A DNA stretch of 64,000 bases from Oscillatoriales cyanobacterium CG2_30_40_61. GTDB lineage: Bacteria; Cyanobacteriota; Cyanobacteriia; Cyanobacteriales; Microcoleaceae. The translations under genes were made by a program, and so were the position numbers. Below, in pieces: positions 46,775 to 55,976 of the stretch (within the stretch, counting starts at the first letter, position 1; each line of letters starts with the position of its first letter). The notes beneath the pieces are model-generated. The model was not told the origin of the DNA. It did no database searches and worked only from the letters and a program-made list of their open reading frames with translations. Where the stretch lies: assembly GCA_001873365.1 (NCBI GenBank), contig MNYZ01000067.1, positions 1 through 64,000 on the forward strand, written 5' to 3'.

Positions 46775-46852
46775 GATCCCCCTAAATCCCCCTTCCCAAG
46801 GGGGACTTTAATTTTCCGGTTCCCCCCTTGGGAAGGGGGGCTAGGGGGGATC
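46775..46852. repeat. Family B inverted-repeat element, copy 3
   Basis: A 78-bp copy, ends GATCCCCCTAAATCCCCCTT and GATCCCCCCTAGCCCCCCTT (from the right), 17 bp after the nifJ stop. It shares the flank GCCGAGATTA with copy 4, so the repeat unit extends left of the GATC. Confidence 0.9.
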
Positions 46853-46869
46853 TTACGAGCTAGAACGGT

Positions 46870-49800
46870 TTATACAGAGGTGGTTTCCGGCGGTGTTCCT
46901 TCCGAAATGGGGGCTGGTTTGGCCTCAGGAGCCCCGTTATTCCCCTTAGTTTCTGAGGGACGGGCGGCCATATATTCATACATTTTCCACCGGGTGCTGA
47001 CGTCCTGTTGTGCCTCTTGTAGCAACCGTTTGGCATCGGCCGGTTTGCTTTTAGTTAACATTTTGAAACGGTTTTCCGCATACATAGACGCTTCAACGGT
47101 TTTCTTAGGTGATTTAGAATCCAAAATTAACGGGTTTTTGCCTGCTTCTTTCAAGTCGGGGTTATAGCGATACAGTAACCAACGGCCACTTTCCACCAGT
47201 TGTTTTTGATGGCTCATAGCCGTTGTCATGTTAATCCCGTGGGCAATACAGTGAGAATAGGCAATAATTAATGATGGCCCGTCATAGGCTTCGGCTTCTA
47301 AGAAGGCTTTCAGGGTATGTTCATCCTTGGCCCCCATTGCCACACTCGCCACATAAACGTTACCGTAGGTCATGGCAATTAGGCCGAGATCTTTCTTGGG
47401 TGACGCTTTTCCTCCGGCGGCAAACTTAGCAACCGCGCCGCGGGGGGTCGCTTTCGAGGACTGACCGCCGGTATTAGAATAAACTTCCGTATCCAAAACC
47501 AAAATATTGACGTTACGGCCACTGGCAATAACATGATCTAAGCCACCGTAACCAATATCATAGGCCCAACCATCTCCGCCAATAATCCAAACGGATTTTT
47601 TCACTAAATAGTCAGCCAAACTGAGTAACTGTTGGGCATCGGGGGAATTGAGTCCTTGAAGTTTTTCTTTGAGTTCGACAACCCGTTGCCGTTGTTCCCA
47701 AATATCGGCCTCGGATTTTTGGGCGTTATCGGTAATTTGGGTAACTAAATTATCCCCCACCTCGCCGCCTAGTTTATGTAACAATTCCAGGGCAAACCCG
47801 GCGTGTTTGTCGATGGACATTCGGAACCCTAAACCGAATTCGGCGTTATCTTCAAATAAGCTGTTAGACCACGCCGGGCCACGACCTTCGGCGTTTTTTG
47901 TCCAAGGGGTGGTGGGTAAGTTCCCGCCATAAATGGAGGAACATCCGGTGGCGTTGGCGACGATCATCCGATCGCCAAATAACTGACTGGCCAACTTAAT
48001 ATAGGGGGTTTCGCCACAGCCACCACAGGCGCCGGAGAACTCAAATAACGGCTCTTGCCATTGTTGTTGCCGGATCAGGTCGGGCCGTAATTTTAACCGA
48101 TCAGGGTTGGGAATGCCGAGGAAAAAGTCCCAATTAGCTGCTTCTTGTTCCCGCCGGGGTAACTGGGGTTCCATGTTGATCGCTTTTCTCGAAGGCATGG
48201 ATTTATTTTTGGCGGGGCAAACATCCACACAGATGCCACATCCGGTACAGTCTTCCGGGGCGACTTGGATGGTGAATTTTTCCCCGGTAAAGGTTTTATC
48301 CTTGACGTCGGTAAATTTGAAACTGGCGGGGGCGTTTTCTAAGACTGCTTCATCGTAGGCTTTACCTCGGATCACCGCATGGGGACAAACCATGACGCAT
48401 TTACCGCACTGGATACAGACATCCGCATCCCAGACGGGGATATCCTGAGCCACATTGCGTTTTTCCCATTTGGAGGTTCCGGTGGGATAAGTACCATCAC
48501 AGGGCAGTTTACTAACGGGTAAATCATCCCCCCGTCCGGCTATCATCACGCCTTCAACTTCTTTAACAAAGGCAGGGGCCGCTACAGGTACAGGTGCAGC
48601 CCGCCGTTGTACAGACGTGCCATGGCGCGTCTCTACTTCATAAAGGTGTTCGAGGGTATCGTCAACGGCTTTCAGGTTTAAGCGCACAATTTCGGCGCCT
48701 TTTTTACCATAGGTTTTTTCGATCGCTTTTTTAATTTTGGCGATCGCATCTTCCCTCGGCAATACTTTCGCTAGGGCAAAGAAACACACCTGCATAATTG
48801 TATTAATGCGGTTCCCCATCCCCGTATCACGGGCGACTTTGTTGGCATTAATTACATAAAACTTGATATTTTTTCTAACAATATCTTCTTGAATTTCTAA
48901 GGGCAGATATTCCCAAACTTCATCGGGGCCGTAGGGAGTATTTAAGAGAAAAGTTGAACCTTCGGTGGCACATTGGAGAACATCTAATTTTTCGATAAAT
49001 GTCCATTGATGGCAACCGATAAAATTCGCCTTACTAATTAAATAAATTGATCGGATCGGATCGGGGCCAAAACGCAAATGAGATACGGTAACTGCCCCGG
49101 ATTTTTTGGAGTCATAAACAAAATATCCTTGGGCATAATTATCGGTTTCTTCCCCAATAATTTTGATCGAGTTTTTATTAGCACCCACCGTACCATCCGC
49201 ACCCAACCCATAGAACATCGCTCGCACCACGCTATCGGGTTCGGTGGAGAAGTTGGGATCGTATTCTAAGGAGGTATGGCTAACATCATCATTAATACCG
49301 ATGGTAAAGTGATTTTTGGGTTTAGTTTGGGCTAAATTCTCAAAAATACTCTTAACCATGGCGGGGTTAAATTCTTTAGAAGACAGGCCATAACGTCCAC
49401 CTACTAAGGCTTTAAGATTTTTAATCTTAGCTTTAAGGGTATCGTTATCTCCTAACATCACTTCTTGAACCGCCGTAACCACATCTAAATAGAGGGGTTC
49501 CCCACTAGAACCGGGTTCTTTGGTTCGATCTAAAACCGCGATCGCTTTTACCGTTTCCGGCAGGGCAGCAATTAATTGTTCCCCATCCCAAGGCCGATAT
49601 AATCGAACTTTTAATACCCCTAATTTTTCCCCTTGGGCGTTCAAATAATCGACGGTTTCATGGACGGTTTCACAACCTGAACCCATGAGAATTATCACCC
49701 GTTCGGCATCGGGGGCGCCGTGATATTCAAATAGTTGATAATTGCGTCCGGTCAACTGACCCAATTTATCCATAGCCCGTTGCACAATTTCCGGGGTTTG

Positions 49801-50514
49801 ATCATAAAAGATGTTAACGGTTTCCCGGCCTTGGAAATAGACATCGGGGTTTTGGGCCGTGCCTCGTAGGACGGGGCGATCAGGAGTTAAGGCTCGGTTA
49901 CGGTGTTCGTAAACGTATTTATCATCGATTAATTCTCGGATATCACTATCTTCTAATAGTTCAATTTTTTGGACTTCATGGGAGGTACGAAATCCGTCAA
50001 AGAAGTGAATAAACGGAATCCGGGATTCTAGGGTAGCGGCTTGGGCAATTAAGGCCATATCCTGGGCCTCCTGCACCGAGGCGGAACACAACAGGGCGAA
50101 CCCCGTGGCCCTCGCGGCCATGACATCACTATGGTCACCAAAAATCGATAACCCTTGGGCGGCTAAGGAACGGGCGGCCACTTGGATCACCGCACAGGTT
50201 AACTCTCCGGCAATTTTGTAGAGGTTGGGGAGCATTAACATCAACCCTTGGGAGGCGGTGAAGGTGGTGGTCAGCGAACCCGCTTGTAAAGCCCCATGTA
50301 CGGCCCCGGCTGCCCCGCCTTCGCTTTGCATTTCCACCACGGCTGGGACAGTTCCCCAGAGGTTTTTATCCCCCACGGAGGCCCAGGTATCGGCCCACTC
50401 TCCCATAGGTGAGGAGGGGGTGATCGGATAAATGGCGATCACCTCACTCAAACGATAAGCAACACGGGCAACGGCTTCGTTACCATCTAGGGTTGCATAA
50501 TTTTTTGTATTCAT
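46870..50514 (-). CDS. nifJ: Pyruvate:ferredoxin (flavodoxin) oxidoreductase
   Basis: PFOR oxidises pyruvate to acetyl-CoA and CO2 and reduces ferredoxin or flavodoxin. The 1214-residue single-chain enzyme has domain I (YPITPSSPMGEWADTW), a CoA-binding region, two 4Fe-4S motifs (CIQCGKCVMVCPHAV and CTGCGICVDVCPAKN), the proximal-cluster region CGGCGETPYIKL and the TPP site GGDGWAYDIGYGGLDH...NTGGQSS. The C-terminal 40 residues are a Pro/Glu-rich tail. hypC precedes it on the same strand and hoxE is divergent, so pyruvate oxidation and hydrogen metabolism are neighbours. Confidence 0.96.
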   Translation of the reverse strand: MNTKNYATLDGNEAVARVAYRLSEVIAIYPITPSSPMGEWADTWASVGDKNLWGTVPAVVEMQSEGGAAGAVHGALQAGSLTTTFTASQGLMLMLPNLYKIAGELTCAVIQVAARSLAAQGLSIFGDHSDVMAARATGFALLCSASVQEAQDMALIAQAATLESRIPFIHFFDGFRTSHEVQKIELLEDSDIRELIDDKYVYEHRNRALTPDRPVLRGTAQNPDVYFQGRETVNIFYDQTPEIVQRAMDKLGQLTGRNYQLFEYHGAPDAERVIILMGSGCETVHETVDYLNAQGEKLGVLKVRLYRPWDGEQLIAALPETVKAIAVLDRTKEPGSSGEPLYLDVVTAVQEVMLGDNDTLKAKIKNLKALVGGRYGLSSKEFNPAMVKSIFENLAQTKPKNHFTIGINDDVSHTSLEYDPNFSTEPDSVVRAMFYGLGADGTVGANKNSIKIIGEETDNYAQGYFVYDSKKSGAVTVSHLRFGPDPIRSIYLISKANFIGCHQWTFIEKLDVLQCATEGSTFLLNTPYGPDEVWEYLPLEIQEDIVRKNIKFYVINANKVARDTGMGNRINTIMQVCFFALAKVLPREDAIAKIKKAIEKTYGKKGAEIVRLNLKAVDDTLEHLYEVETRHGTSVQRRAAPVPVAAPAFVKEVEGVMIAGRGDDLPVSKLPCDGTYPTGTSKWEKRNVAQDIPVWDADVCIQCGKCVMVCPHAVIRGKAYDEAVLENAPASFKFTDVKDKTFTGEKFTIQVAPEDCTGCGICVDVCPAKNKSMPSRKAINMEPQLPRREQEAANWDFFLGIPNPDRLKLRPDLIRQQQWQEPLFEFSGACGGCGETPYIKLASQLFGDRMIVANATGCSSIYGGNLPTTPWTKNAEGRGPAWSNSLFEDNAEFGLGFRMSIDKHAGFALELLHKLGGEVGDNLVTQITDNAQKSEADIWEQRQRVVELKEKLQGLNSPDAQQLLSLADYLVKKSVWIIGGDGWAYDIGYGGLDHVIASGRNVNILVLDTEVYSNTGGQSSKATPRGAVAKFAAGGKASPKKDLGLIAMTYGNVYVASVAMGAKDEHTLKAFLEAEAYDGPSLIIAYSHCIAHGINMTTAMSHQKQLVESGRWLLYRYNPDLKEAGKNPLILDSKSPKKTVEASMYAENRFKMLTKSKPADAKRLLQEAQQDVSTRWKMYEYMAARPSETKGNNGAPEAKPAPISEGTPPETTSV

Positions 50515-50587
50515 TCTTGAAATTCCTCTGTTTAATAAAAATTTGATGCGATGGCGTAGCCGCCACTTTGTGGCATCGCCCGCTTTT

Positions 50588-50672
50588 CTACAGAATTATT
50601 GTGGTAATTTCCGCGCCTGAATTCATCCTGGCTGATGTTGAGTTTGAATTTACAATAATTGTAGTTCTGTAG
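50588..50672. promoter_or_regulatory. Inverted repeat upstream of nifJ
   Basis: CTACAGAATTATTGTGGTAA (50588-50607) pairs with TTACAATAATTGTAGTTCTG (50650 onward) with one 5-base bulge. The right arm contains the perfect 11-bp palindrome ACAATAATTGT. It lies 74-158 bp upstream of the nifJ start. It may be an operator pair or a leader hairpin. The rest of the 368-bp gap shows no gene. Confidence 0.45.
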
Positions 50673-50882
50673 TTAAACGGACAGAATTTTCCTTAACAAT
50701 TAATTCAGCTTTGTCTAATGATCTCCGTCGTTGTTGAATTGAGAATTTCTAGGGTTAAATCCTAATCGAGATTAAAACCTCCTTAAATTTTGATTAAGAA
50801 TTTTTGAGGTCTACTTTCGGTGAGTTATTGCTTTAGATCATCTAATAAAAATGGCAGAAAGTGGATCACAGCTTAACGTTTT

Positions 50883-51116
50883 TTAACTTATGGCGGCCAT
50901 TTGTTCTAAGTCTGTTAAGGTTTGTTGCGCGGCTTGTTCATCCACAATACTCAAAGCAAAACCAACATGAACAATCACATAGTCACCGACTTGAACCTCT
51001 GGAACATAGGCCAAGTTGACTTCTTTGACCATTCCACCAAAGCTGACTTTGCCGACTTTTTCCAAGGGGTCATCCCCGGAAATACTCAATAATTGACCTG
51101 GAATCGCTAAACACAT
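50883..51116 (-). CDS. hypC: Hydrogenase assembly chaperone HypC
   Basis: HypC carries the Fe(CN)2CO unit with HypD and delivers it to the hydrogenase large subunit. The start at 51116 gives MCLAIPGQLL with the essential N-terminal Cys2, as in all HypC proteins; the frame extends further upstream but without sense. 77 residues, with VNLAYVPEVQVGDYVIVHVGFA as in the family. It is divergent from hoxE and upstream of nifJ. hypD, hypE and hypF are not in the window. Confidence 0.95.
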   Translation of the reverse strand: MCLAIPGQLLSISGDDPLEKVGKVSFGGMVKEVNLAYVPEVQVGDYVIVHVGFALSIVDEQAAQQTLTDLEQMAAIS

Positions 51117-51519
51117 CGCGGCACCTAAAAATGTTACATTTATTGAAGCAAGGACAGAAAACTGGTGGAACATCCAGGCAATTGATCAGGGCGGGGATTG
51201 TCCCAATATTTCAGTCCGATCCATGCTACATACATTATTAACCCAGGTTGATTAATTCTTTGCTTTATTTTAATACTTTTTTCCCTAAATTAGCAGTAGA
51301 CTTACAATTCAGGTGAGAAGTTGAAACCCAAACCAAAATCATCAAGATAAACAACATAGGCGTTGTTTATACAACTCTCAACCTAGTCTATAATCCTTGA
51401 GTCCCCAAGGTTCATGATTAAATTTATGACCCTTTTGTGGTGAACTGAACCCAACTTTTCTGAAGGTGTATTTGATTACAAAATGAGTGACACCCCCATT
51501 ATTAGTAGAGAACAGAACT
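51117..51519 (+). promoter_or_regulatory. hoxE upstream region with dyad operator candidate
   Basis: A TATAAT -10 candidate lies at 51389-51394, about 125 bp upstream of the hoxE ATG. A perfect 9-bp dyad ATAAACAAC-N6-GTTGTTTAT occupies 51347-51370. Its centre would be near -42 if transcription starts about 7 bp after the -10 hexamer, which is where class II activators bind. No good -35 hexamer exists, as expected for an activated promoter. Inference only. Confidence 0.45.
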
Positions 51520-52068
51520 ATGCAATCTTCTACAGTAACTACTGCAAAAGCCGATAAACCCAAAGCTGAAGCCACAAAAGGAGGCGATAAACGGTTTAAA
51601 GTCTTAGATATGACCATGAAGCGCAACCAATATCGTCAGGACGCTTTAATTGAGGTGCTACATAAAGCTCAAGAATCCTTTGGCTTTTTAGAAGAAGATG
51701 TTCTAATTTATGTAGCCAGAAATCTGAAACTTCCCCTCAGTTATGTCTATGGAGTCGCCACCTTCTATCATTTATTTTCCCTTAAACCCAATGGCGCCCA
51801 TACCTGTGTGGTTTGTTTAGGAACAGCTTGTTACGTTAAAGGGAGCGGAGATGTCTTAACCGCCTTAGAAGCCAAAACCGGAATTAAAGCCGGGGAAACT
51901 ACCGCCGATGGTCAAATTTCGATTATGACCGCCCGTTGTATTGGCGCCTGTGGTATTGCTCCAGCCGTTGTCTTTGATGGCAAAGTCGCCGCGCAACAGA
52001 CGCCGGAGATGGCTTGTGAGCGGATGGCCGAATGGGAGCAGGGGGAGCAGGGGGAGCACCGGGAGTAG
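51520..52068 (+). CDS. hoxE: Bidirectional hydrogenase diaphorase subunit HoxE
   Basis: HoxE is a NuoE-like 2Fe-2S subunit that links the Hox enzyme to its electron partner. The start at 51520 gives [15 protein letters not shown]. The thioredoxin-like domain has [14 protein letters not shown] and [14 protein letters not shown], supplying the four Cys ligands. The last twelve residues ([12 protein letters not shown]) are read from a tandem repeat that runs past the stop, so the natural C terminus has been replaced or extended. hoxF begins 223 bp downstream after that repeat. Confidence 0.95.
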   Translation: MQSSTVTTAKADKPKAEATKGGDKRFKVLDMTMKRNQYRQDALIEVLHKAQESFGFLEEDVLIYVARNLKLPLSYVYGVATFYHLFSLKPNGAHTCVVCLGTACYVKGSGDVLTALEAKTGIKAGETTADGQISIMTARCIGACGIAPAVVFDGKVAAQQTPEMACERMAEWEQGEQGEHRE

Positions 52069-52268
52069 GGGGAGCAGGGGGAGCAGGGGGAGCACCGGGA
52101 GCAGGGGGAGCAGGGGGAGCACCGGGAGTAAACTTTTGCTATTACCCATTCCCCATTCCCCATTCCCCATTCCCCATAACCCATAACCCATAACCTATTA
52201 CCTATTACCTGTTACCTATTACCCATAACCTATTACCTATTACCCATTACCTATTACCCATAACCTAG
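52034..52268. repeat. Compound tandem repeat between hoxE and hoxF
   Basis: From 52034 to 52129 there are about eight units of GGGAGCAGGG / GGGAGCACCG; the hoxE stop TAG lies inside (52066-52068). From 52141 to 52268 come heptamers of the CATTCCC, ATAACCC and TATTACC types. It sits inside the hox transcript and separates hoxE from hoxF by over 200 bp. Confidence 0.92.
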
Positions 52269-52290
52269 GATATAGAGGAAAACAGAAATT

Positions 52291-53907
52291 ATGGAATATA
52301 GCGAATTATTAGAATTGGCTGAGAAGGAACAAAAATCCCAAAAACCGATCCGGGTTCATTGTTGTACCTCAACCGGATGTGTAGCATCAAATTCCTTGGG
52401 TGTCAAAGACAAAATGGATGCAGCCGTGAAAGCCGCCGGACTCGAGGAGAGGGTGCAAGTGGTCGGGGTGGGTTGTATGGGATTTTGTGGCCGCGGGCCA
52501 ATCGTCGAAATCGAACCCGCCGGACTCCAATACGAGAAAGTCACCCCCGAAGAAGCCCCCTCAATTATTGAAGCCCTGAATGGCGGAGAAGCCAAACCCG
52601 TCCAAGGCGATCGCCACCATCCCTTTTTCAGTGGTCAACTGCTAATTGTTAGAGAAAATAGCGGTAAAATTGACCCGGAAAAAATTGGCGAATATATCGC
52701 CGTGGGTGGATACCAAGCCCTGCACCATGCCGTTTATGAAATGAGTCCGGCTGATGTGGTAGCGGAAATTACCAAATCCGGGCTACGGGGCCGAGGCGGA
52801 GCCGGATATCCCACCGGGTTAAAATGGGCCACCGTTGCCAAAATGCCATCGGGACAGAAATATGTGATCTGCAACGCCGATGAAGGAGATCCCGGCGCCT
52901 TTATGGATCGGAGTGTGTTGGAAAGTGACCCGCATCGGATTTTAGAAGGAATGGCGATCGCTGGGTATGCTGTTGGTGCGACCCAGGGCTATATTTATGT
53001 CCGGGCCGAATATCCCCTAGCCATCTCCCGTCTGCAAAAAGCCATCCAACAGGCCAAACGCCAAGGGATTTTAGGAAGTCAAATTTTTGGGTCGGGGATA
53101 GATTTTCGCATCGATATCAGGGTAGGAGCCGGAGCCTTTGTCTGTGGGGAAGAAACCGCCCTAATTGCCTCCATTGATGGGGGACGGGGCACTCCTCGCC
53201 CTCGCCCACCCTATCCCGCCGTTTCCGGGTTATGGGGGGCTCCTACCTTAATTAATAACGTCGAAACCCTGGCCAATATTGCCCCAATTATCAAAAAAGG
53301 GAGCGACTGGTTTTCGAGTATTGGCACAGAAAAAAGCAAGGGGACTAAAATTTTCTCCCTCACGGGCAAAATTCGGAATACCGGTTTAATTGAAGTCCCC
53401 ATGGGGATTAGTTTACGGACAATTATCGAGGACATGGGCGGCGGTATTCCCGGCGGGGTGAAGGTGAAAGCTGTGCAAACCGGAGGGCCATCGGGCGGTT
53501 GTATTCCCGCAGAATATTTAGATACCCCGGTAGATTACGAATCCTTGGCCAAATTAGGATCTATGATGGGGTCAGGGGGCATGGTGGTACTCGACGAAAA
53601 CACCAGTATGGTGCAAGTTGCCCAATTCTATATGGAATTCTGTCGGGGGGAAACCTGCGGAAAATGTGTTCCCTGCCGCACCGGAACAGTTCAACTGTAT
53701 CAAATGTTAACCAAAATTCTCAATAAACAAGCCACTACCGCAGATCTTGAGAAAATGAAACTGTTGTCGGAAATGGTCAAAGCCACCAGTTTATGCGGAC
53801 TCGGACAAACTGCCCCTAACCCGGTCTTGAGTACCTTGCGTTATTTCCCAGAGGAATATCAGGCATTATTGCAACCCGAAGAAAGCGGACGGGTTTCGGG
53901 GTCTTAA
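52291..53907 (+). CDS. hoxF: Bidirectional hydrogenase diaphorase subunit HoxF
   Basis: HoxF is the NAD(P)H- and FMN-binding subunit. The 538-residue protein has an N-terminal thioredoxin-like 2Fe-2S domain ([16 protein letters not shown]), the NADH/FMN domain with [17 protein letters not shown] and [17 protein letters not shown], and the 4Fe-4S motif [11 protein letters not shown] near residue 455. A GAGG ribosome site precedes the ATG. It is followed by hcp rather than hoxU. Confidence 0.97.
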   Translation: MEYSELLELAEKEQKSQKPIRVHCCTSTGCVASNSLGVKDKMDAAVKAAGLEERVQVVGVGCMGFCGRGPIVEIEPAGLQYEKVTPEEAPSIIEALNGGEAKPVQGDRHHPFFSGQLLIVRENSGKIDPEKIGEYIAVGGYQALHHAVYEMSPADVVAEITKSGLRGRGGAGYPTGLKWATVAKMPSGQKYVICNADEGDPGAFMDRSVLESDPHRILEGMAIAGYAVGATQGYIYVRAEYPLAISRLQKAIQQAKRQGILGSQIFGSGIDFRIDIRVGAGAFVCGEETALIASIDGGRGTPRPRPPYPAVSGLWGAPTLINNVETLANIAPIIKKGSDWFSSIGTEKSKGTKIFSLTGKIRNTGLIEVPMGISLRTIIEDMGGGIPGGVKVKAVQTGGPSGGCIPAEYLDTPVDYESLAKLGSMMGSGGMVVLDENTSMVQVAQFYMEFCRGETCGKCVPCRTGTVQLYQMLTKILNKQATTADLEKMKLLSEMVKATSLCGLGQTAPNPVLSTLRYFPEEYQALLQPEESGRVSGS

Positions 53908-53938
53908 CCTCCAGTAAAAACCAGACGGTTTCTATCTG

Positions 53939-53987
53939 CAATGGGTGATTATTTATTGTGATCAACAAAGATAAAATTCACCCATTG
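53939..53987 (+). promoter_or_regulatory. Leader hairpin and palindrome upstream of hcp
   Basis: Perfect 10-bp arms CAATGGGTGA / TCACCCATTG enclose TTGTGATCAACAA, itself a near-palindrome resembling a Crp/Fnr-type half-site pair. It ends 31 bp before the hcp ATG. It could be an attenuator-like structure or an operator for nitrosative or redox control of hcp. Confidence 0.45.
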
Positions 53988-54018
53988 TATCCAATACTTT
54001 CAATTAAGGATAATAAAA

Positions 54019-55668
54019 ATGTTTTGCGAACAATGTGAACAAACCGCCAGTGGAAATGGCTGCCATCAATGGGGCGCCTGTGGTAAAAGTCCTGAAGTCA
54101 ATTCAATCCAAGATTTATTAGTCTATTGCTTACGCAGTATTGCCCCGATTGCGTTAAAAGCATATCAGTTAGGAATTCCCAATCGAGAAATTGATCGATT
54201 TACCTGTGAATCGATGTTTTCTACGATGACGAATGTTAACTTTAGTACCAAGCGATTTGCTGACTCGGCTCAACAGGCTTTACAATTGCGGGAAACCTTA
54301 AAACAAACGGTGGAAAGTAAAAGTCCCACCCCGATTTCCTGGCCAGAAATTTGTAATTATCAGCCAGATTTTGAGGAAAATTTATCGGAACAGGGACAAC
54401 AATTTGCCTTAGATTTAATTCAAAAAGCCAATGGGAATATTGATATCTATTCCCTGCAATTAACAACTATTTATGGCATCAAAGGATTAGCTTCCTACGC
54501 ATTCCACGCCTATGAACTGGGTCAAGAGGATGAAAAGATTTATCAGTTTATTTATGAAGCCTTAGTTGCTTTAGATCGGCAGGATTTAGACCTAAATGCC
54601 TGGGTGGGTTTAGCATTAAAAGTCGGAGAAATGAACCTACGGGCGATGGAGTTATTAGACGCCGGACACACCGGACATTATGGACATCCCACCCCGACAA
54701 CTGTTCCCTTAAATCATCGTCAAGGTAAGGCTATTTTAGTATCGGGACATGACATTAAACAGTTAGAAGCTCTGTTACAACAAACCGTAGATACGGGGAT
54801 TACAGTTTATACCCATGGAGAACTTTTACCCGCCCATGGTTATCCGATTTTAAAACAAAATTATCCCCATTTGTTCGGACATTATGGCACAGCATGGCAG
54901 AATCAAACCAAAGATTTTGCGAAGTTTCCCGGGGCTATTATCGTGACAACCAACTGTTTAATGCCACCCCATGAAACCTATAATGAAAAACTGTTTACAG
55001 TTGGGCCGGTGGGCTATCCAGGGTTAAATTATTTACCTTCAAATGCAGATGGTATTCCTGATTATACTCCGGTGATTCAACAAGCACTAGAACTCCCCGG
55101 CTTTTTAGATGATGAAACTCCCCGGGAAGTTAAAACCGGATTTGCCCATAATGCGGTTTTAAGTGTAGCTGATCACGTCGTTGAAGCGGTTAAAGCAGGC
55201 AAAATTCGTCACTTCTTTTTAGTTGGTGGTTGTGATGGGGCCAAACCAGGACGCAGTTACTATACGGAATTTGTGGAAAAAGTTCCTCAAGATTGTGTTG
55301 TCCTCACCTTAGCTTGTGGAAAATTCCGCTTTTTTGATAAAGAATTAGGTGAAATTGGTAACATTCCTCGATTGATGGATGTGGGACAATGTAATGATGC
55401 CTATTCTGCCATCCAAATTGCTTTAGGATTAGCCAAAGCCTTTGATATTGGTGTGAATGAATTACCCCTATCCATGATTTTGTCATGGTATGAACAAAAA
55501 GCTGTGGCGGTGTTATTAACCCTGTTATATTTGGGTATTCAAGACATCCGTTTAGGGCCTACATTACCCGCCTTTATTTCTCCCAATGTGTTCCAATTAC
55601 TGTCAGACACCTATCATCTGAAAGCTATTTCTACCCCCGATGAAGATTTAGCCGCTTGTTTAGCATAG
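54019..55668 (+). CDS. hcp: Hybrid-cluster protein (Hcp), hydroxylamine/nitric oxide reductase
   Basis: Hcp carries a cubane and a hybrid 4Fe-2O-2S cluster and reduces NO or hydroxylamine in vivo. The 549-residue protein has the N-terminal cubane motif Cys3, Cys6, Cys15, Cys21 (C-x2-C-x8-C-x5-C), the spacing of the type found in strict anaerobes. Hybrid-cluster ligands lie further on in YTHGELLPAHGYP, VTTNCLMPPHETY, VGGCDGAKPGRSYY and LACGKFRF. It sits between hoxF and hoxU on the same strand, so a fermentative or redox link is likely. I recall hcp beside hox genes in some other filamentous cyanobacteria. Confidence 0.96.
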   Translation: MFCEQCEQTASGNGCHQWGACGKSPEVNSIQDLLVYCLRSIAPIALKAYQLGIPNREIDRFTCESMFSTMTNVNFSTKRFADSAQQALQLRETLKQTVESKSPTPISWPEICNYQPDFEENLSEQGQQFALDLIQKANGNIDIYSLQLTTIYGIKGLASYAFHAYELGQEDEKIYQFIYEALVALDRQDLDLNAWVGLALKVGEMNLRAMELLDAGHTGHYGHPTPTTVPLNHRQGKAILVSGHDIKQLEALLQQTVDTGITVYTHGELLPAHGYPILKQNYPHLFGHYGTAWQNQTKDFAKFPGAIIVTTNCLMPPHETYNEKLFTVGPVGYPGLNYLPSNADGIPDYTPVIQQALELPGFLDDETPREVKTGFAHNAVLSVADHVVEAVKAGKIRHFFLVGGCDGAKPGRSYYTEFVEKVPQDCVVLTLACGKFRFFDKELGEIGNIPRLMDVGQCNDAYSAIQIALGLAKAFDIGVNELPLSMILSWYEQKAVAVLLTLLYLGIQDIRLGPTLPAFISPNVFQLLSDTYHLKAISTPDEDLAACLA

Positions 55669-55715
55669 GGTTAATTTAATGATTGACTGAAATCCGAGGA
55701 TTATAGCCGAGATTA

Positions 55716-55863
55716 GATCCCCCTAAATCCCCCTTCCCAAGGGGGACTTTGAGAATCCTATTCCTTCGTTAATCAGGGAGACTTTGAGAATCCTATTCCT
55801 CAATTTAAAAGGGGGACTTTGACACTCTTATTCCCCCTTTACTAAGGGGGGTTAGGGGGGATC
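55716..55863. repeat. Family B inverted-repeat element, copy 4, extended
   Basis: A 148-bp copy with the usual ends but with the internal GGGGGACTTTGA..ATTCC unit repeated three times, making it the longest copy. It lies between hcp and hoxU inside the presumed operon. Confidence 0.88.
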
Positions 55864-55976
55864 AAACCCTAAAAATCATGTAAAAATTATTAGTAAAAAC
55901 TGCTATAATGAAACCAGATACATCTTAAAATAAAAGGATTAAATTTGATATTTAAACCTCAGAGGAGATAAAAAAT

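Noticed and set aside
51865-52191. Long low-complexity frames over the hoxE repeat ([21 protein letters not shown] types)
   Set aside because: Artefacts of translating the tandem repeat in three frames.
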